Below, piece after piece: positions 8,951-18,674 of a DNA stretch of 23,755 bases. The stretch lies in NCBI GenBank assembly GCA_964585785.1, contig CAZPFL010000058.1, positions 1-23,755 of the forward strand, read 5' to 3'. The translations under genes were made by a program, and so were the position numbers. The notes under the pieces were generated by a model. It made no database searches. It was not told the origin of the DNA and saw nothing but the letters and a program-made list of their open reading frames with translations. The first letter of the stretch is position 1. The number at the start of each line of letters is the position of its first letter. This DNA comes from WHUA01 sp964585785. GTDB taxonomy: Bacteria; Pseudomonadota; Alphaproteobacteria; UBA8366.

Positions 8951-10003
8951 TCAGGCCGCGGCCGCCTCTACGACCACGGTGGACAGCGCGGCCGCCGCTT
9001 CGGCGAGCTGGTCGCGGGTGACGTCGAGATGGGTCACCGCGCGCATGCGCGTGCCGCTCGACGCGCCGATGCGCACGCCATGCTCGAGCAACCGGTCGTG
9101 GACCTGCGGCGCGGTCAGGCCGGTCTTGCTGACGTCGAAGAAGACCAGGTTGGTCTCGACGCCCGCGGAATCGAGCTGGATCCCCGGAATCTCGGCGATG
9201 CGGTCGCCAAAGAATTTCGCGTTCGCATGGTCCTCGGCCATCCGCTCCACATGGTTTTCGAGCGCGTAGATGCCGGCCGCGGCGATCACGCCGGCCTGGC
9301 GCATCGCGCCGCCCATGCGCTGCTTCCACTGCCAGGCGTCCTCGATCAGCGGCTTGCTGCCGAGCAGAACGGCGCCGAACGGGCAGCCGAGCCCTTTGCT
9401 AAGGTCGAGCCACAGCGTGTCGAAAGGCTGGGCGAAGTCCGCCGCCGACACGTTGCTGGCGACGACGGCGTTCATCACGCGGGCGCCGTCCATGTGCATG
9501 GCGAGGCCGTGCTTGCGGGCCATCGCCTCGACCTCGCGGATCGTCTCCAGCGGCCAGACGGTGCCGCCGCCGCCGTTCGAGGTCTGCTCGATCGACACCA
9601 GGCGCGGCTTCGGCGTGTGCCGGCGCACGGCGCGGATGTTCTGCTCGAGCTGCTGGGCGGTGAAGATGCCGTGCTCGCCGTCGATCGGCCGGATCAGCGA
9701 GCCCGCGAAGACCGCCGCGCCGCCGCCTTCCGTGCTCCAGATATGCGCGGTCTTGTCGCACAGCACCTCGTCGCCCGGACGGCAGTGCAGCATCATCGAG
9801 ATCTGGTTGCACATGGTGCCGGACGGCAGGAAGACCGCGTCCTCCTTGCCGAACAGCGCCCGCGCCATGTCGAGCAGCTTGTTGACGCTCGGGTCCTCGC
9901 CCTTCTGCTCGTCCCCGACGACGGCCTCGGCCATCGCCTTGCGCATGCCCGGGGTCGGGCGCGTCTGGGTGTCGCTATGCAGTTCGATGCGAATTTCCGT
10001 CAT
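8951..10003 (-). CDS. ltaE: Low-specificity L-threonine aldolase
   Basis: PLP-dependent fold-type I enzyme that cleaves L-threonine or L-allo-threonine to glycine and acetaldehyde. 350 residues. Visible elements are SDTQTRPTPGMR at the N terminus, GEDPSVNKL, His87 (stacking over PLP) in DKTAHIW, Asp172 in HMDGAR, and the PLP lysine Lys203 in LDLSKGLGCPFGAVL. The start is ATG at 10003, with AGGA eight bases upstream; an in-frame ATG at 10012 has its purine run too close. It lies between the two subunits of propionyl-CoA carboxylase, 31 bases behind the small 2TM gene. Both gene products touch threonine or propionyl-CoA metabolism, but this is only a loose link. Confidence 0.93.
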   Translation of the reverse strand: MTEIRIELHSDTQTRPTPGMRKAMAEAVVGDEQKGEDPSVNKLLDMARALFGKEDAVFLPSGTMCNQISMMLHCRPGDEVLCDKTAHIWSTEGGGAAVFAGSLIRPIDGEHGIFTAQQLEQNIRAVRRHTPKPRLVSIEQTSNGGGGTVWPLETIREVEAMARKHGLAMHMDGARVMNAVVASNVSAADFAQPFDTLWLDLSKGLGCPFGAVLLGSKPLIEDAWQWKQRMGGAMRQAGVIAAAGIYALENHVERMAEDHANAKFFGDRIAEIPGIQLDSAGVETNLVFFDVSKTGLTAPQVHDRLLEHGVRIGASSGTRMRAVTHLDVTRDQLAEAAAALSTVVVEAAAA

Positions 10004-10034
10004 TGATCTCATCCTGTTGGCGAAGAGGCGCCGG

Positions 10035-10277
10035 TTAGTCCTTGCGCCCCATATTATCAAACAATCCCATGGCCCAGGCAGTGTGAAAGGCCAGCACCGG
10101 CCCCCAGCCGACCATCGGCAGAACGAACCAGATTCGCCCCGGCGTGGCCAGCAGATTGACCAGGACCAGCACCACCATGACCGCGAAGTAGGCAAGCAGG
10201 TGGCGTTTCAGTCCCTGCACCCGCGCCGCGGCCCGGTCCGCGTTCTGCCGGCTGCTGTCATGCATGGACCGGGCCAT
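10035..10277 (-). CDS. Small 2TM-domain membrane protein
   Basis: 80 residues with two hydrophobic segments (about 29-44 and 50-70) joined by TPGRIWFVLPMVGWGP. The pattern RVQGLKRHLLAYF, NLLATPG, W, GWGPVLAFH matches the 2TM domain family, whose biochemical role is unknown. It begins 15 bases after the pccB stop and is followed by ltaE, so it probably belongs to the same operon. The start could be ATG 10277 or the in-frame ATG at 10265; neither has a clear ribosome site, and the AGGATGG between them would serve the second. Confidence 0.8.
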   Translation of the reverse strand: MARSMHDSSRQNADRAAARVQGLKRHLLAYFAVMVVLVLVNLLATPGRIWFVLPMVGWGPVLAFHTAWAMGLFDNMGRKD

Positions 10278-10292
10278 CCTGCCGGCGGACTG

Positions 10293-11825
<1,533 letters not shown>

Positions 11826-11868
11826 CGCCGCGCCTCCGCCTGCCGCAGCCCCGCATAGCACCCGGGCT

Positions 11869-12570
11869 TCACCCCTGCAAGAGAGCCAGAAAACCCGCCG
11901 CCGACAGGATCTCGGCCCGCGCGCGGTCGCGCCGGCTTTCCGCCACCGGGTCCCGCCCCCATTCGGAAGCCTGCCATTCCTCGTCGAGCTGGCTCGCGTC
12001 GCAGGCGGCGTCGGGGTCCATCTCGCTGTCTCGCACGGCGAGCGCGAGCACCAGCGAGCCGCTGGCCACGGTCAGCATGTAGACGGCCGCGAGCTCAAAG
12101 GCATCGCAATCCGCGACCGCCGCGCGGAGCGCCGCCACCGCGGCCGGCGATTGCGGCACCGGCATCACGCCTTCCGTCACCGACAGCGGCGCGTCGTAGG
12201 TGCCGGCGGCCCAGTCCAGCACCGGCTGCCATTGCGTCGCCTGGCGCGTCACCAGCCCGATCGGCCCGTCGGCGCGGTAGCACAGGAGATCGGTCTCCGC
12301 ATAGGACGCGATCTCGGTGATCACCGCATCACGCCGCGGGGTGACCCGGTCAATCGCCGTGCTCGCGAGCTGCATCATGGGCATGGTGCGCGGCTCGATC
12401 TCGTCCTGCTGGGCGTCCCATTCGGCGGCGATCGCCTCGGCCAGCGCGCGGGTCGGCAGCAGCAGCGGCGCCTTCGCCGGCGTGCGCACGGGCCGGCCGT
12501 CCAGCGTGACGCCGTGTCCCGCCTCGCCGCTCTCGACCGCCACCTGCCGGTAAAATCGTTTGAGCGCCAT
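11869..12570 (-). CDS. ATP12-family F1-ATPase assembly chaperone
   Basis: 233-residue member of the ATP12 family. In mitochondria Atp12 protects the F1 alpha subunit before assembly; alphaproteobacteria carry the homologue, where a similar role in ATP synthase assembly is inferred. Recognisable parts are the N-terminal YRQVAVESGEAGHGVTLDGRPVRTPAKAPL segment, EWDAQQ, the ETDLLCYRADGP motif and the C-terminal DEEWQASEWGRDPVAE region. The start ATG at 12570 overlaps the stop of the AsmA-family gene by one base (TAATG), so translation is coupled. It is followed by pccB 43 bases on. Its presence is one of the better markers that the organism is an alphaproteobacterium. Confidence 0.93.
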   Translation of the reverse strand: MALKRFYRQVAVESGEAGHGVTLDGRPVRTPAKAPLLLPTRALAEAIAAEWDAQQDEIEPRTMPMMQLASTAIDRVTPRRDAVITEIASYAETDLLCYRADGPIGLVTRQATQWQPVLDWAAGTYDAPLSVTEGVMPVPQSPAAVAALRAAVADCDAFELAAVYMLTVASGSLVLALAVRDSEMDPDAACDASQLDEEWQASEWGRDPVAESRRDRARAEILSAAGFLALLQG

Positions 12571-14666
12571 TACTTACCGAACAGTCCCTTGAGCGTATTG
12601 TCGAGCTTCTTCTTGACGTCCGTGCCGAGCTCCTTACCCAGGTTTTCGACCGCGCCGGCCGGGCTCTTCGGCGCCGTCGGCTGTGGCTGGGCCTTGCCGG
12701 TCGCCGTCTTCATGCAGGGGTTCTGATCGCTCACCCCGAGCTCGCCCAGGCCGACGACGGCGGCCGGCGGAAACAGCACGGTGCCAAGCAGCCCGCCCAC
12801 CTTGGCCGCCGCGGCCAGCGGATTGAGCCGATAGGTCGGATCGGACAGCGTGCCGCCGATCTCCACCGGCACGGCGGTGTTGATGGTCACCGATTTCGGC
12901 CGCGGATCGACCGTGTAATTGATCGCCTCGGTGCCGAGGTTGATCGTGCCCTTGCCGGTGATCTGCGCGTATTCGGTATCGAACAGCATCGCCTTGCTGG
13001 TCGCGAGCCCGTTCTTGATGTCGAACTGGTTCACGAAGCAGTTGATCACCGTGTACTCGCTCTTCTTGCCGAAGACGGCCTGGGTCAGCACGGTCGCCGC
13101 GCCGCCGACATAGAGGTTGAGAGCGTCGCTCTTCATCCGCCCCTGGCCCATGATGACGCTGGTCTTGCCGTTCAGGCCGGCCATGATCTGATGCACGGAC
13201 TTGCCGCGCCCGGCCACGTCGACATCCGTGTTGATCACGCCGTAGACCAGGTCGGTGATCGACATATCGGCGAGCAGCTTGCCGATGTCGATCTTCTTGC
13301 CGGTGATCTTGACGTCGACCGCGGGCGTCGCCTGCGCGGCGTTGAGCTTCACCGCGCCGCTGATCTTGCCCTTCGCCACCTCCATGTCGAGCGGCGTGAC
13401 GGACAGGTCGCCGTTGCGGAGCGTGACCACGGTATGGAAGTTGTCGGCCGCGATTTTGTCTACTAGTAGCTTTTTAACGGTCAGATCGACCGTGGCGTCC
13501 GCCGCCTTCAGCCCGTCGAGCGGCAGCGGGGTATCGGGGAAGAGCCGCTTGGGGCCGCCGGAAGGCGCGCCAGCGGCCTTGCCGCCGGCCGAGGTCCCGC
13601 CGACGCTACCCGCCTTCTGGCCGCCCGCGCCAGGCTTGCTGAAATCGGCCATGTCGATCAGGTCCGAGGTCAGCGTCGCGTTCAGCACCGGGCGGGTCTT
13701 GAGCTGCACCGAAGCCTTGCCGGCGAGCCCGCTCTTGCCCATCTGCGCGGCGAGATCGCGCAGCTCGATCGTCTTGTCGATCGAGCCGACCACCTTGGTC
13801 TTGAGCGAGTAGGGCCCGAGCGGCGGCACCGGGGCGCCCGCGAGCTTGCTCATCGCCGAGAGGTCCTTGCCCTGCACGGCCACGGCGAGGTCGATACCCG
13901 ACGCCGCCATGGGGTTGGCGATCGCACCGTCGACGTTGACGGTGGCGCCGCCCGCCTCGGCGGTCATCTTCACCGGCCAGGGCTTGGTCGGCCGCATCAG
14001 CTCCGCGAGCTGACCCATGGTCCCCTTCACCGCGACGGGCGCGCCGTTGTAGCTGCCCTTCAAATTGATCGTCAGCGGCTCGCCAGACCCCGCCGCGACC
14101 GCCAAGCTGTCCACGCCCAGCACCAGCGTCTGCTTCGACTTGTCGTCCTTATAGGTCAGCCGCGAGTCCTTGATGGTGACCTCGCGCACGGCAAGCGCCG
14201 GCATCCCGCCGCCGCCCGCGCCGCTCTTCGCCGCTTCCGCCGGCTTGGCGGGGGCCGCCGGCGCGGCGGCGGTCGAGAACTCGTAGTTGCCCTGACCCTG
14301 CGCGTTGCGCTCGATCAGGATGTCCGCGCCGTCGAGGACCACCCGGTCGACGTCGAGCGTGCCGTGAATCAGCGGCAGCAGACTGACCTTGACCTCGAAG
14401 CGCTTGATCACCGCCATGTCGGGCCGCGATCCCCAGGACGCGTTGGCGAAGTGAACGCCGTCGACCTGCAGGCCGGGGCTCAGCGTCAGGAGGTTGAGAT
14501 GGAGCTTGCCGTCGATCTTCATGTCGCGGCCGGTCGCCTTCTTCACCTCGGCGACGATCTGCGGCTTGTACTTGTCGAAATCCATGTTCATCAGGATGAC
14601 GGCCGCGCCGACGACGAGGACGACGACGGCGACCACGACGATGATCAAGATTTTCGCAATACGCAT
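12570..14666 (-). CDS. AsmA-family envelope protein
   Basis: A 698-residue protein anchored by one N-terminal helix (about 5-27) with the bulk in the periplasm. The AsmA N domain (FDKYKPQIVAEVKKATGRDMKI) and the C-terminal AsmA-like repeat region (about 520-640, ending VPVEIGGTLSDPTYRLNP) are clear. Between them are low-complexity Ala/Pro/Gly/Lys linkers (about 135-160 and 360-390). Relatives are implicated in outer-membrane homeostasis and lipid transfer between membranes. The start is ATG 14666 with GGAGG eight bases upstream, forming TGATG with the HAD gene stop; an ATG 15 bases earlier has no ribosome site. The 3' end overlaps the ATP12 start. It carries the second CTACTAGTAG palindrome. 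Confidence 0.9.
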   Translation of the reverse strand: MRIAKILIIVVVAVVVLVVGAAVILMNMDFDKYKPQIVAEVKKATGRDMKIDGKLHLNLLTLSPGLQVDGVHFANASWGSRPDMAVIKRFEVKVSLLPLIHGTLDVDRVVLDGADILIERNAQGQGNYEFSTAAAPAAPAKPAEAAKSGAGGGGMPALAVREVTIKDSRLTYKDDKSKQTLVLGVDSLAVAAGSGEPLTINLKGSYNGAPVAVKGTMGQLAELMRPTKPWPVKMTAEAGGATVNVDGAIANPMAASGIDLAVAVQGKDLSAMSKLAGAPVPPLGPYSLKTKVVGSIDKTIELRDLAAQMGKSGLAGKASVQLKTRPVLNATLTSDLIDMADFSKPGAGGQKAGSVGGTSAGGKAAGAPSGGPKRLFPDTPLPLDGLKAADATVDLTVKKLLVDKIAADNFHTVVTLRNGDLSVTPLDMEVAKGKISGAVKLNAAQATPAVDVKITGKKIDIGKLLADMSITDLVYGVINTDVDVAGRGKSVHQIMAGLNGKTSVIMGQGRMKSDALNLYVGGAATVLTQAVFGKKSEYTVINCFVNQFDIKNGLATSKAMLFDTEYAQITGKGTINLGTEAINYTVDPRPKSVTINTAVPVEIGGTLSDPTYRLNPLAAAAKVGGLLGTVLFPPAAVVGLGELGVSDQNPCMKTATGKAQPQPTAPKSPAGAVENLGKELGTDVKKKLDNTLKGLFGK
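13460..13469. repeat. Palindrome CTACTAGTAG inside the asmA-family gene (copy 2)
   Basis: The same 10-base palindrome as at 3780-3789. On the coding strand it again reads CTA CTA GTA (Leu-Leu-Val) followed by an Asp codon, within a short AT-rich patch (AAA AAG before, AAA ATC after). The two copies are 9.7 kb apart in unrelated proteins. Confidence 0.8.
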
Positions 14667-15352
14667 CAGGGCGTCCTCCATAGCTTGTCGAGGGTCGGCG
14701 GCAGATCGCTGAAATGGTCGAGAATCGCATGCGCGCCCGCGGCGTCGAGCTCGACGGGCTCGTGATACCCCCAGCCGACGCCAATCGCGTAGGCGCCGGC
14801 GCTGCGGGCCATCGCGACGTCGAAGACCGTGTCGCCGATCATGACGGTGCTGAGCGGCGACGCGCCCGCTTCCGCGATGGCGTCGAGCAGGATGCCCGGG
14901 TTGGGCTTGCCCGGTCCGTCATCGGCCGTCTTCAGAATCATAAAATGCCCGCCGAGGCCGTGGTGCTTCAAGGTGCGGTCGAGGCCGCGCCGCGACTTGC
15001 CGGTCGCAATGGCGAGCAAAACGTCCTGCGCGGCGAGTTGTTCCAGCACCTCGACCACGCCGGGAAACAGCAGCTCGTCATGCTCCTCCGCGTCGCGGAT
15101 AAGGCGACCGAAATCGACGAAGCTGTCGCCGACCGCCGCAACGACCTTCGCCGGCGCATCGGGCAGCAGATTCGTCACCGCGTCAACGACATGCAGCCCC
15201 ACCTGCCGGCGCACCGCGGCCGGGTCGGGCGCGGCAAGCCCATGCTCGACGAAGGCGCGCTGCATCGACGCCACGATGACGTGCTGGCTGTCGACCAGTG
15301 TCCCGTCGCAATCGAACACCGCGAGCCGGTTCGCACCGTCAACCATCACCAC
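14666..15352 (-). CDS. HAD-IA family hydrolase, phosphoglycolate-phosphatase-like
   Basis: 228-residue cytosolic phosphatase of the haloacid dehalogenase superfamily. Motif I is FDCDGTLVDS (nucleophile Asp14, acid/base Asp16, the phosphatase form rather than the dehalogenase form), motif II is the Thr in LAIATGKSRRG, motif III is the Lys in PGKPNPG, and motif IV is MIGDTVFDV. The cap domain lies between about 24 and 95. The substrate is undetermined; phosphoglycolate, pyrophosphate or another small phosphate ester are possible. Codons GTG 15352, GTG 15349 and ATG 15346 are consecutive possible starts; GAGG ten bases before 15352 favours the first slightly. The stop overlaps the start of the AsmA-family gene (TGATG). 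This gene commonly sits between rluC and ATP12 in related bacteria. Confidence 0.88.
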   Translation of the reverse strand: MVMVDGANRLAVFDCDGTLVDSQHVIVASMQRAFVEHGLAAPDPAAVRRQVGLHVVDAVTNLLPDAPAKVVAAVGDSFVDFGRLIRDAEEHDELLFPGVVEVLEQLAAQDVLLAIATGKSRRGLDRTLKHHGLGGHFMILKTADDGPGKPNPGILLDAIAEAGASPLSTVMIGDTVFDVAMARSAGAYAIGVGWGYHEPVELDAAGAHAILDHFSDLPPTLDKLWRTP

Positions 15353-15405
15353 ACCCGGAGAGCCTCATCGCACCTGCCACAATATCACAGACGACCGCCC
15401 CGCCG

Positions 15406-16416
15406 TCAGCTCAGCTCGGCAAAGGGATCTTCCATATTCTCGGAGTCGAACCCGAAAAACGCCCACGTCTTCTTCATATGGTCCGGCAGGGGCGCGCGAA
15501 CAATGAGCGGCGCGCCGGTCACCGGGTGCGGCAGGGCGACCGCGCGGGCATGCAGGTGCAGCTTACGGGAAAGGCCGTCGCCCGCGATGAAGGCCCCCTG
15601 CCCGCCATACTTGCCGTCGCCCAGGATCGGCCAGCCGAGCGCCGCGCAATGCACCCGGAGCTGGTGCGTCCGGCCGGTCTGCGGCCAGAGGGCGACCCAA
15701 GCGAGCCGCCGGCCGGCGACCTCCAGCACCCGGTAGAATGTCACCGCGCGCTGCCCGGCCTCGTGGTCGACCGCCATCTTCTCGCCCGCCTTGCCCGGCA
15801 GCTTGGCGATCGGCAGCTCGATGCGGCCCTGCCGGGGCTCCGGCACACCGACCACGATCGCCCAGTAGATCTTGCGCACGTCCTTGCCCTTGAACGCCTT
15901 GCCGAGCGCGGCCGCGGCGGCGCGGCTCCGGCCGAGCAGCAGGACCCCGCTGGTATCGCGGTCGAGGCGGTGCACCAGGCGCGGCGTCTCGGGCGCGTCG
16001 AAGCGCAAGCCCTCCAGCATGGCGTCGACATGGCGGTGCGTCCCGGTCCCGCCCTGGACCGCGAGGCCGGGCGGCTTGTCGATCGCGATGACGTCGTTGT
16101 CCCGGTAGAGCACGCGGGATTGGATGAAGGCGATGTCGGCCTCGCTCGGCGGCGCCTTCGGCTTGGGCCCTGCCGGCGGTCCGCGCTCGTCCTTGCTTTC
16201 TCCCGTATGCGCGCTTAAGGGCGGCACGCGAATCTCCGCGCCGGCCGTGAGCCGCGCGCCGGCCTTGGCGCGGCGCCCGTCGACGCGTACTTGCCCCGTA
16301 CGCAGCAGCTTCTGCAGATGGCCGTGGCCGAGATCCGGGAAATGCATACGGAACCAGCGGTCGAGGCGCATGTCCGCCTCGCCCGGCGTAACCGTCCTCG
16401 TCTCGACGCGGCTCAT
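15406..16416 (-). CDS. rluC: RluC/RluD-family 23S rRNA pseudouridine synthase
   Basis: 336-residue RluA-type pseudouridine synthase that isomerises specific uridines of 23S rRNA. An N-terminal S4 RNA-binding domain (about 16-65, RLDRWFRMHFP and LQKLLRTGQVRVDG) is joined by a Pro/Lys-rich linker (68-92) to the catalytic domain. Motif II is HRLDRDTSGVLLL, with catalytic Asp154; motif III is LWPQTGRTHQLRVH. The start is ATG at 16416, ten bases after the crcB stop and with a poor ribosome site, so re-initiation is likely; upstream codons in this frame run into crcB. RluC is preferred over RluD from layout and neighbours, but the target positions cannot be read from sequence. Confidence 0.9.
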   Translation of the reverse strand: MSRVETRTVTPGEADMRLDRWFRMHFPDLGHGHLQKLLRTGQVRVDGRRAKAGARLTAGAEIRVPPLSAHTGESKDERGPPAGPKPKAPPSEADIAFIQSRVLYRDNDVIAIDKPPGLAVQGGTGTHRHVDAMLEGLRFDAPETPRLVHRLDRDTSGVLLLGRSRAAAAALGKAFKGKDVRKIYWAIVVGVPEPRQGRIELPIAKLPGKAGEKMAVDHEAGQRAVTFYRVLEVAGRRLAWVALWPQTGRTHQLRVHCAALGWPILGDGKYGGQGAFIAGDGLSRKLHLHARAVALPHPVTGAPLIVRAPLPDHMKKTWAFFGFDSENMEDPFAELS

Positions 16417-16426
16417 CGCCGGCCGC

Positions 16427-16807
16427 TCACGCCGCCAGGGCGCGCACCAGGGCGAGCGCCGAGAAGATACCGCCGATCGACAGCACGACCGACGCCAACA
16501 CATAGCCCGCGGCGAGCAGCGCCTGTCCGCGCTCGTAGAGGATGGCGACGTCGAGCGAGAAGCTCGAGAAGGTCGTCAGCGCGCCGAGAAAGCCGATGGC
16601 GATCATCGCCCGCAGCGCCGGCGGTGGCGACCACACCAGCGCGGAGGTCTCCACCAGCACGCCCATCAGGAAGCAGCCGACAAAGTTCACGGTCAGGGTG
16701 CCCCAAGGGAAATTGGGCCCGAACCAGGACAGCACCAGGACGTTCACGAAGTGCCGCCCGACGGCGCCGATGGCGCCGCCTGCGGCAATGGCAAGAACCA
16801 GCTTCAT
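16427..16807 (-). CDS. crcB: Fluoride efflux channel CrcB (Fluc)
   Basis: 126-residue inner-membrane protein with four helices, working as a dual-topology dimer that lets F- out of the cell. Family residues are present: GRHF near the N terminus, Asn41 in GTLTVNFVGCF, and the TTFSSFS segment with Phe80 and Phe83 of the fluoride pathway. It is followed by rluC ten bases on, and glnK ends 51 bases upstream. I looked for a fluoride riboswitch before it, but the gap is too short and has no recognisable aptamer. A candidate fluoroacetate dehalogenase lies 1.9 kb upstream on the same strand. Confidence 0.94.
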   Translation of the reverse strand: MKLVLAIAAGGAIGAVGRHFVNVLVLSWFGPNFPWGTLTVNFVGCFLMGVLVETSALVWSPPPALRAMIAIGFLGALTTFSSFSLDVAILYERGQALLAAGYVLASVVLSIGGIFSALALVRALAA

Positions 16808-16858
16808 CGCCGCGTCACCCGATCCGCATCGCCATGCCGGCCCGTGCGTCGCGGCCGC

Positions 16859-17197
16859 TCAAAGCGCTTCCGCGCCGGTTTCGCCCGTGCGGATGCGGAC
16901 GGCGTGCTCCACGTCGATAACGAAGATCTTGCCGTCGCCGATCCGGCCCATATTCGCCGTATCGCGGATCGTCTCGACCACGCGGTCGGCCAGCGCGTCG
17001 TCGACGGCCACTTCGAGCTTCACCTTCGGCACGAAGTTCACGGCGTATTCCGCGCCGCGGTAGATCTCGGTCTGGCCCTTCTGCCGGCCATACCCGCGTA
17101 CCTCGGAGACCGTCATCCCTTCGACGCCGACCGCGCCCAGCGCCGCGCGCACGTCCTCGAGCTTAAAGGGCTTGATAATTGCCATCACCAGCTTCAT
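16859..17197 (-). CDS. glnK: Nitrogen regulatory PII protein GlnK
   Basis: 112-residue PII signal protein that binds ATP, ADP and 2-oxoglutarate and plugs the AmtB channel under ammonium excess. The T loop is RQKGQTEIYRGAEYAVNF, with Tyr51 as the uridylylation site, followed by PKVKLE. The B loop IGDGKIFV and C-terminal VRIRTGETG are intact. Leu3 and Asn54 are the residues typical of GlnK rather than GlnB. The start is ATG at 17197 after AAGGAAGG. It follows amtB by 37 bases and must share its transcript. The usual order in proteobacteria is glnK then amtB, so the order here is reversed. Confidence 0.95.
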   Translation of the reverse strand: MKLVMAIIKPFKLEDVRAALGAVGVEGMTVSEVRGYGRQKGQTEIYRGAEYAVNFVPKVKLEVAVDDALADRVVETIRDTANMGRIGDGKIFVIDVEHAVRIRTGETGAEAL

Positions 17198-17234
17198 GGC
17201 GGTGCCTTCCTTTCCGTTCGATCATCGGAATTCT

Positions 17235-18545
17235 TCAGACGTTGTACTCGCGCTCGCCATGTTCGGAAAGGTCCAGTCCGTTGGTTTCCGCCTCCATGGG
17301 CACCCGCACGGGCATGAAGAGGCCGACGACCTTGACGATGACGACGGTGAGCAGCGCGCTCCAGGCCACGGTGGCGACCATTCCGGCGAGCTGCACGCCG
17401 AACTGCCGGCCGATCGTCATGCCCTTCGCCAGCCCCAGCCCGCCCAGCATCGGGTCCGCGAAGGCGGAGACCAGCAGGATTCCCAGCATGCCGCCGACGC
17501 CGTGGACGGCGAAAACGTCCAGCGAGTCGTCGATCCCGAGGGATTGCTTCACATGCGACACGGCCCAGTAGCAGACGCCGCCCGCCAGCACGCCGAAGAC
17601 CAGCCCGCCGGCCGGCCCGACGAAGCCCGAGGCCGGTGTGATCGTCGCCAGGCCGGCCACCAGGCCCGTCACGATGCCGACGAGGCTCGGCCGGCCGAAC
17701 TTGGCCCATTCGATGGCCATCCAGGTGAGCGCCGCCGCCGAGGCCGAGATATGGGTCACCAGCATCGCCATGCCCGCGTTGCCGTTGGCCGCCAGCGCGC
17801 TGCCGGCGTTGAAGCCGTACCAGCCGACCCACAGCATGCCCGCGCCGGTCATGGTCATCGCCGGGCTGTGCGGCGGCCGGACCTCGTGCGGGAAGCCCGC
17901 GCGGTTGCCCAACATCTTGGCGAAGACGATCGCCGAGGTGCCGGCGGTGGCGTGCACCACCAGCCCGCCCGCGAAGTCGAGCACGCCCCACTGGGCGAGC
18001 CAGCCGCCGCCCCAGATCCAGTGGCAGACCGGCGCGTAGACGAGGAGCAGCCAGAGCCCGCTGAACAGCAGGACCGCGCCGAAGCGGACGCGCTCCGGAT
18101 AGGCGCCGACGATGAGCGCCGGCGTAATGATCGCGAAGGTCATCTGGAACATGAAGAAGACGACTTCGGGGATGTCGCCGGTCAGCGTCTCCGGCCGGAC
18201 CCCGGCGAGGAAGGCCTTACCGAGGCCGCCGATCCAGGCATTCCAGGCGCCGCCCTGCCCGAAGGCGAGGCTGTAGCCGACCGCCAGCCACAGCACGGAG
18301 ACGACACAGGCGATCGCGACGCAGTGCATCAGCACCGAAAGCACGTTCTTGGCGCGCACGAGCCCGCCGTAGAACAACGCCAGCCCCGGCAGGGTCATGA
18401 ACAGGACCAGGGCGGTCGCGGTCAGCACCCAGGCGGTATTCGCGCCGTTCATCCCGCCGCCCGCCGCCATCGCGTCCGCCGGGAGCCCCACACCCAGCGC
18501 CGCCACCAGAACCAGCCGAAAAGCCTCTCTCCCCCAATGCCTCAT
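17235..18545 (-). CDS. amtB: Ammonium transporter AmtB
   Basis: 436-residue Amt/Mep/Rh channel, working as an inner-membrane trimer. A signal peptide (about 1-28, ending DAMAA) is followed by about eleven membrane helices. The conserved Asp190 in DFAGGLVVH and the pore twin histidines His198 and His348 (FAVHGVGG) have the spacing seen in Escherichia coli AmtB (150 residues). The Phe pair near 130 fits the outer gate. The cytosolic tail ends GLDLSEHGEREYNV, a typical GlnK-contact end. The start is ATG at 18545 with GAGGG upstream. The leader has three consecutive hairpins. No NtrC site or canonical sigma54 promoter could be found, although nitrogen control is expected. Confidence 0.96.
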   Translation of the reverse strand: MRHWGREAFRLVLVAALGVGLPADAMAAGGGMNGANTAWVLTATALVLFMTLPGLALFYGGLVRAKNVLSVLMHCVAIACVVSVLWLAVGYSLAFGQGGAWNAWIGGLGKAFLAGVRPETLTGDIPEVVFFMFQMTFAIITPALIVGAYPERVRFGAVLLFSGLWLLLVYAPVCHWIWGGGWLAQWGVLDFAGGLVVHATAGTSAIVFAKMLGNRAGFPHEVRPPHSPAMTMTGAGMLWVGWYGFNAGSALAANGNAGMAMLVTHISASAAALTWMAIEWAKFGRPSLVGIVTGLVAGLATITPASGFVGPAGGLVFGVLAGGVCYWAVSHVKQSLGIDDSLDVFAVHGVGGMLGILLVSAFADPMLGGLGLAKGMTIGRQFGVQLAGMVATVAWSALLTVVIVKVVGLFMPVRVPMEAETNGLDLSEHGEREYNV

Positions 18546-18600
18546 CGCAGCCTATCCCTCGTTTCTTGATCGTTGAGAACAAAAATCCGGCAGCCCGCGC

Positions 18601-18653
18601 CTTTGAGTGATCAAAGAGCAGGCTCCCGGAGCCAGCAGATTCCAACAATCTGC
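18601..18653 (-). promoter_or_regulatory. Run of three stem-loops in the amtB leader
   Basis: Three perfect hairpins follow each other within 53 bases: 18635-18653 (7-base stem gcagatt/aatctgc, loop of five), 18621-18633 (5-base stem ggctc/gagcc, loop of three) and 18601-18616 (6-base stem ctttga/tcaaag, loop of four). The last ends 56 bases before the amtB start. They could be a structured RNA leader or protein-binding repeats; no known riboswitch core was recognised. Confidence 0.5.
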
Positions 18654-18674
18654 CTCAGGAATAGGCATATATTA

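Noticed and set aside
14666..15352. HAD gene as a haloacid dehalogenase partner of the hydrolase
   Set aside because: Motif I is DCDGT, with the second Asp of phosphatases; L-2-haloacid dehalogenases lack this residue.
16417..16503. N-terminal extension of the pseudouridine synthase
   Set aside because: The extension overlaps the conserved end of crcB in another frame and carries no family sequence; ATG 16416 gives the normal S4 domain start.
16808..16858. Fluoride riboswitch before crcB
   Set aside because: Only 51 bases separate glnK and crcB, and no aptamer-like fold or conserved bases could be seen. The 36-base leader of the dehalogenase-like gene is also too short.
17172..18569. A 465-codon open frame antisense to amtB and glnK
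   Set aside because: Low-complexity Arg/Asp/His composition, no domain, covers two clear genes and their gap.
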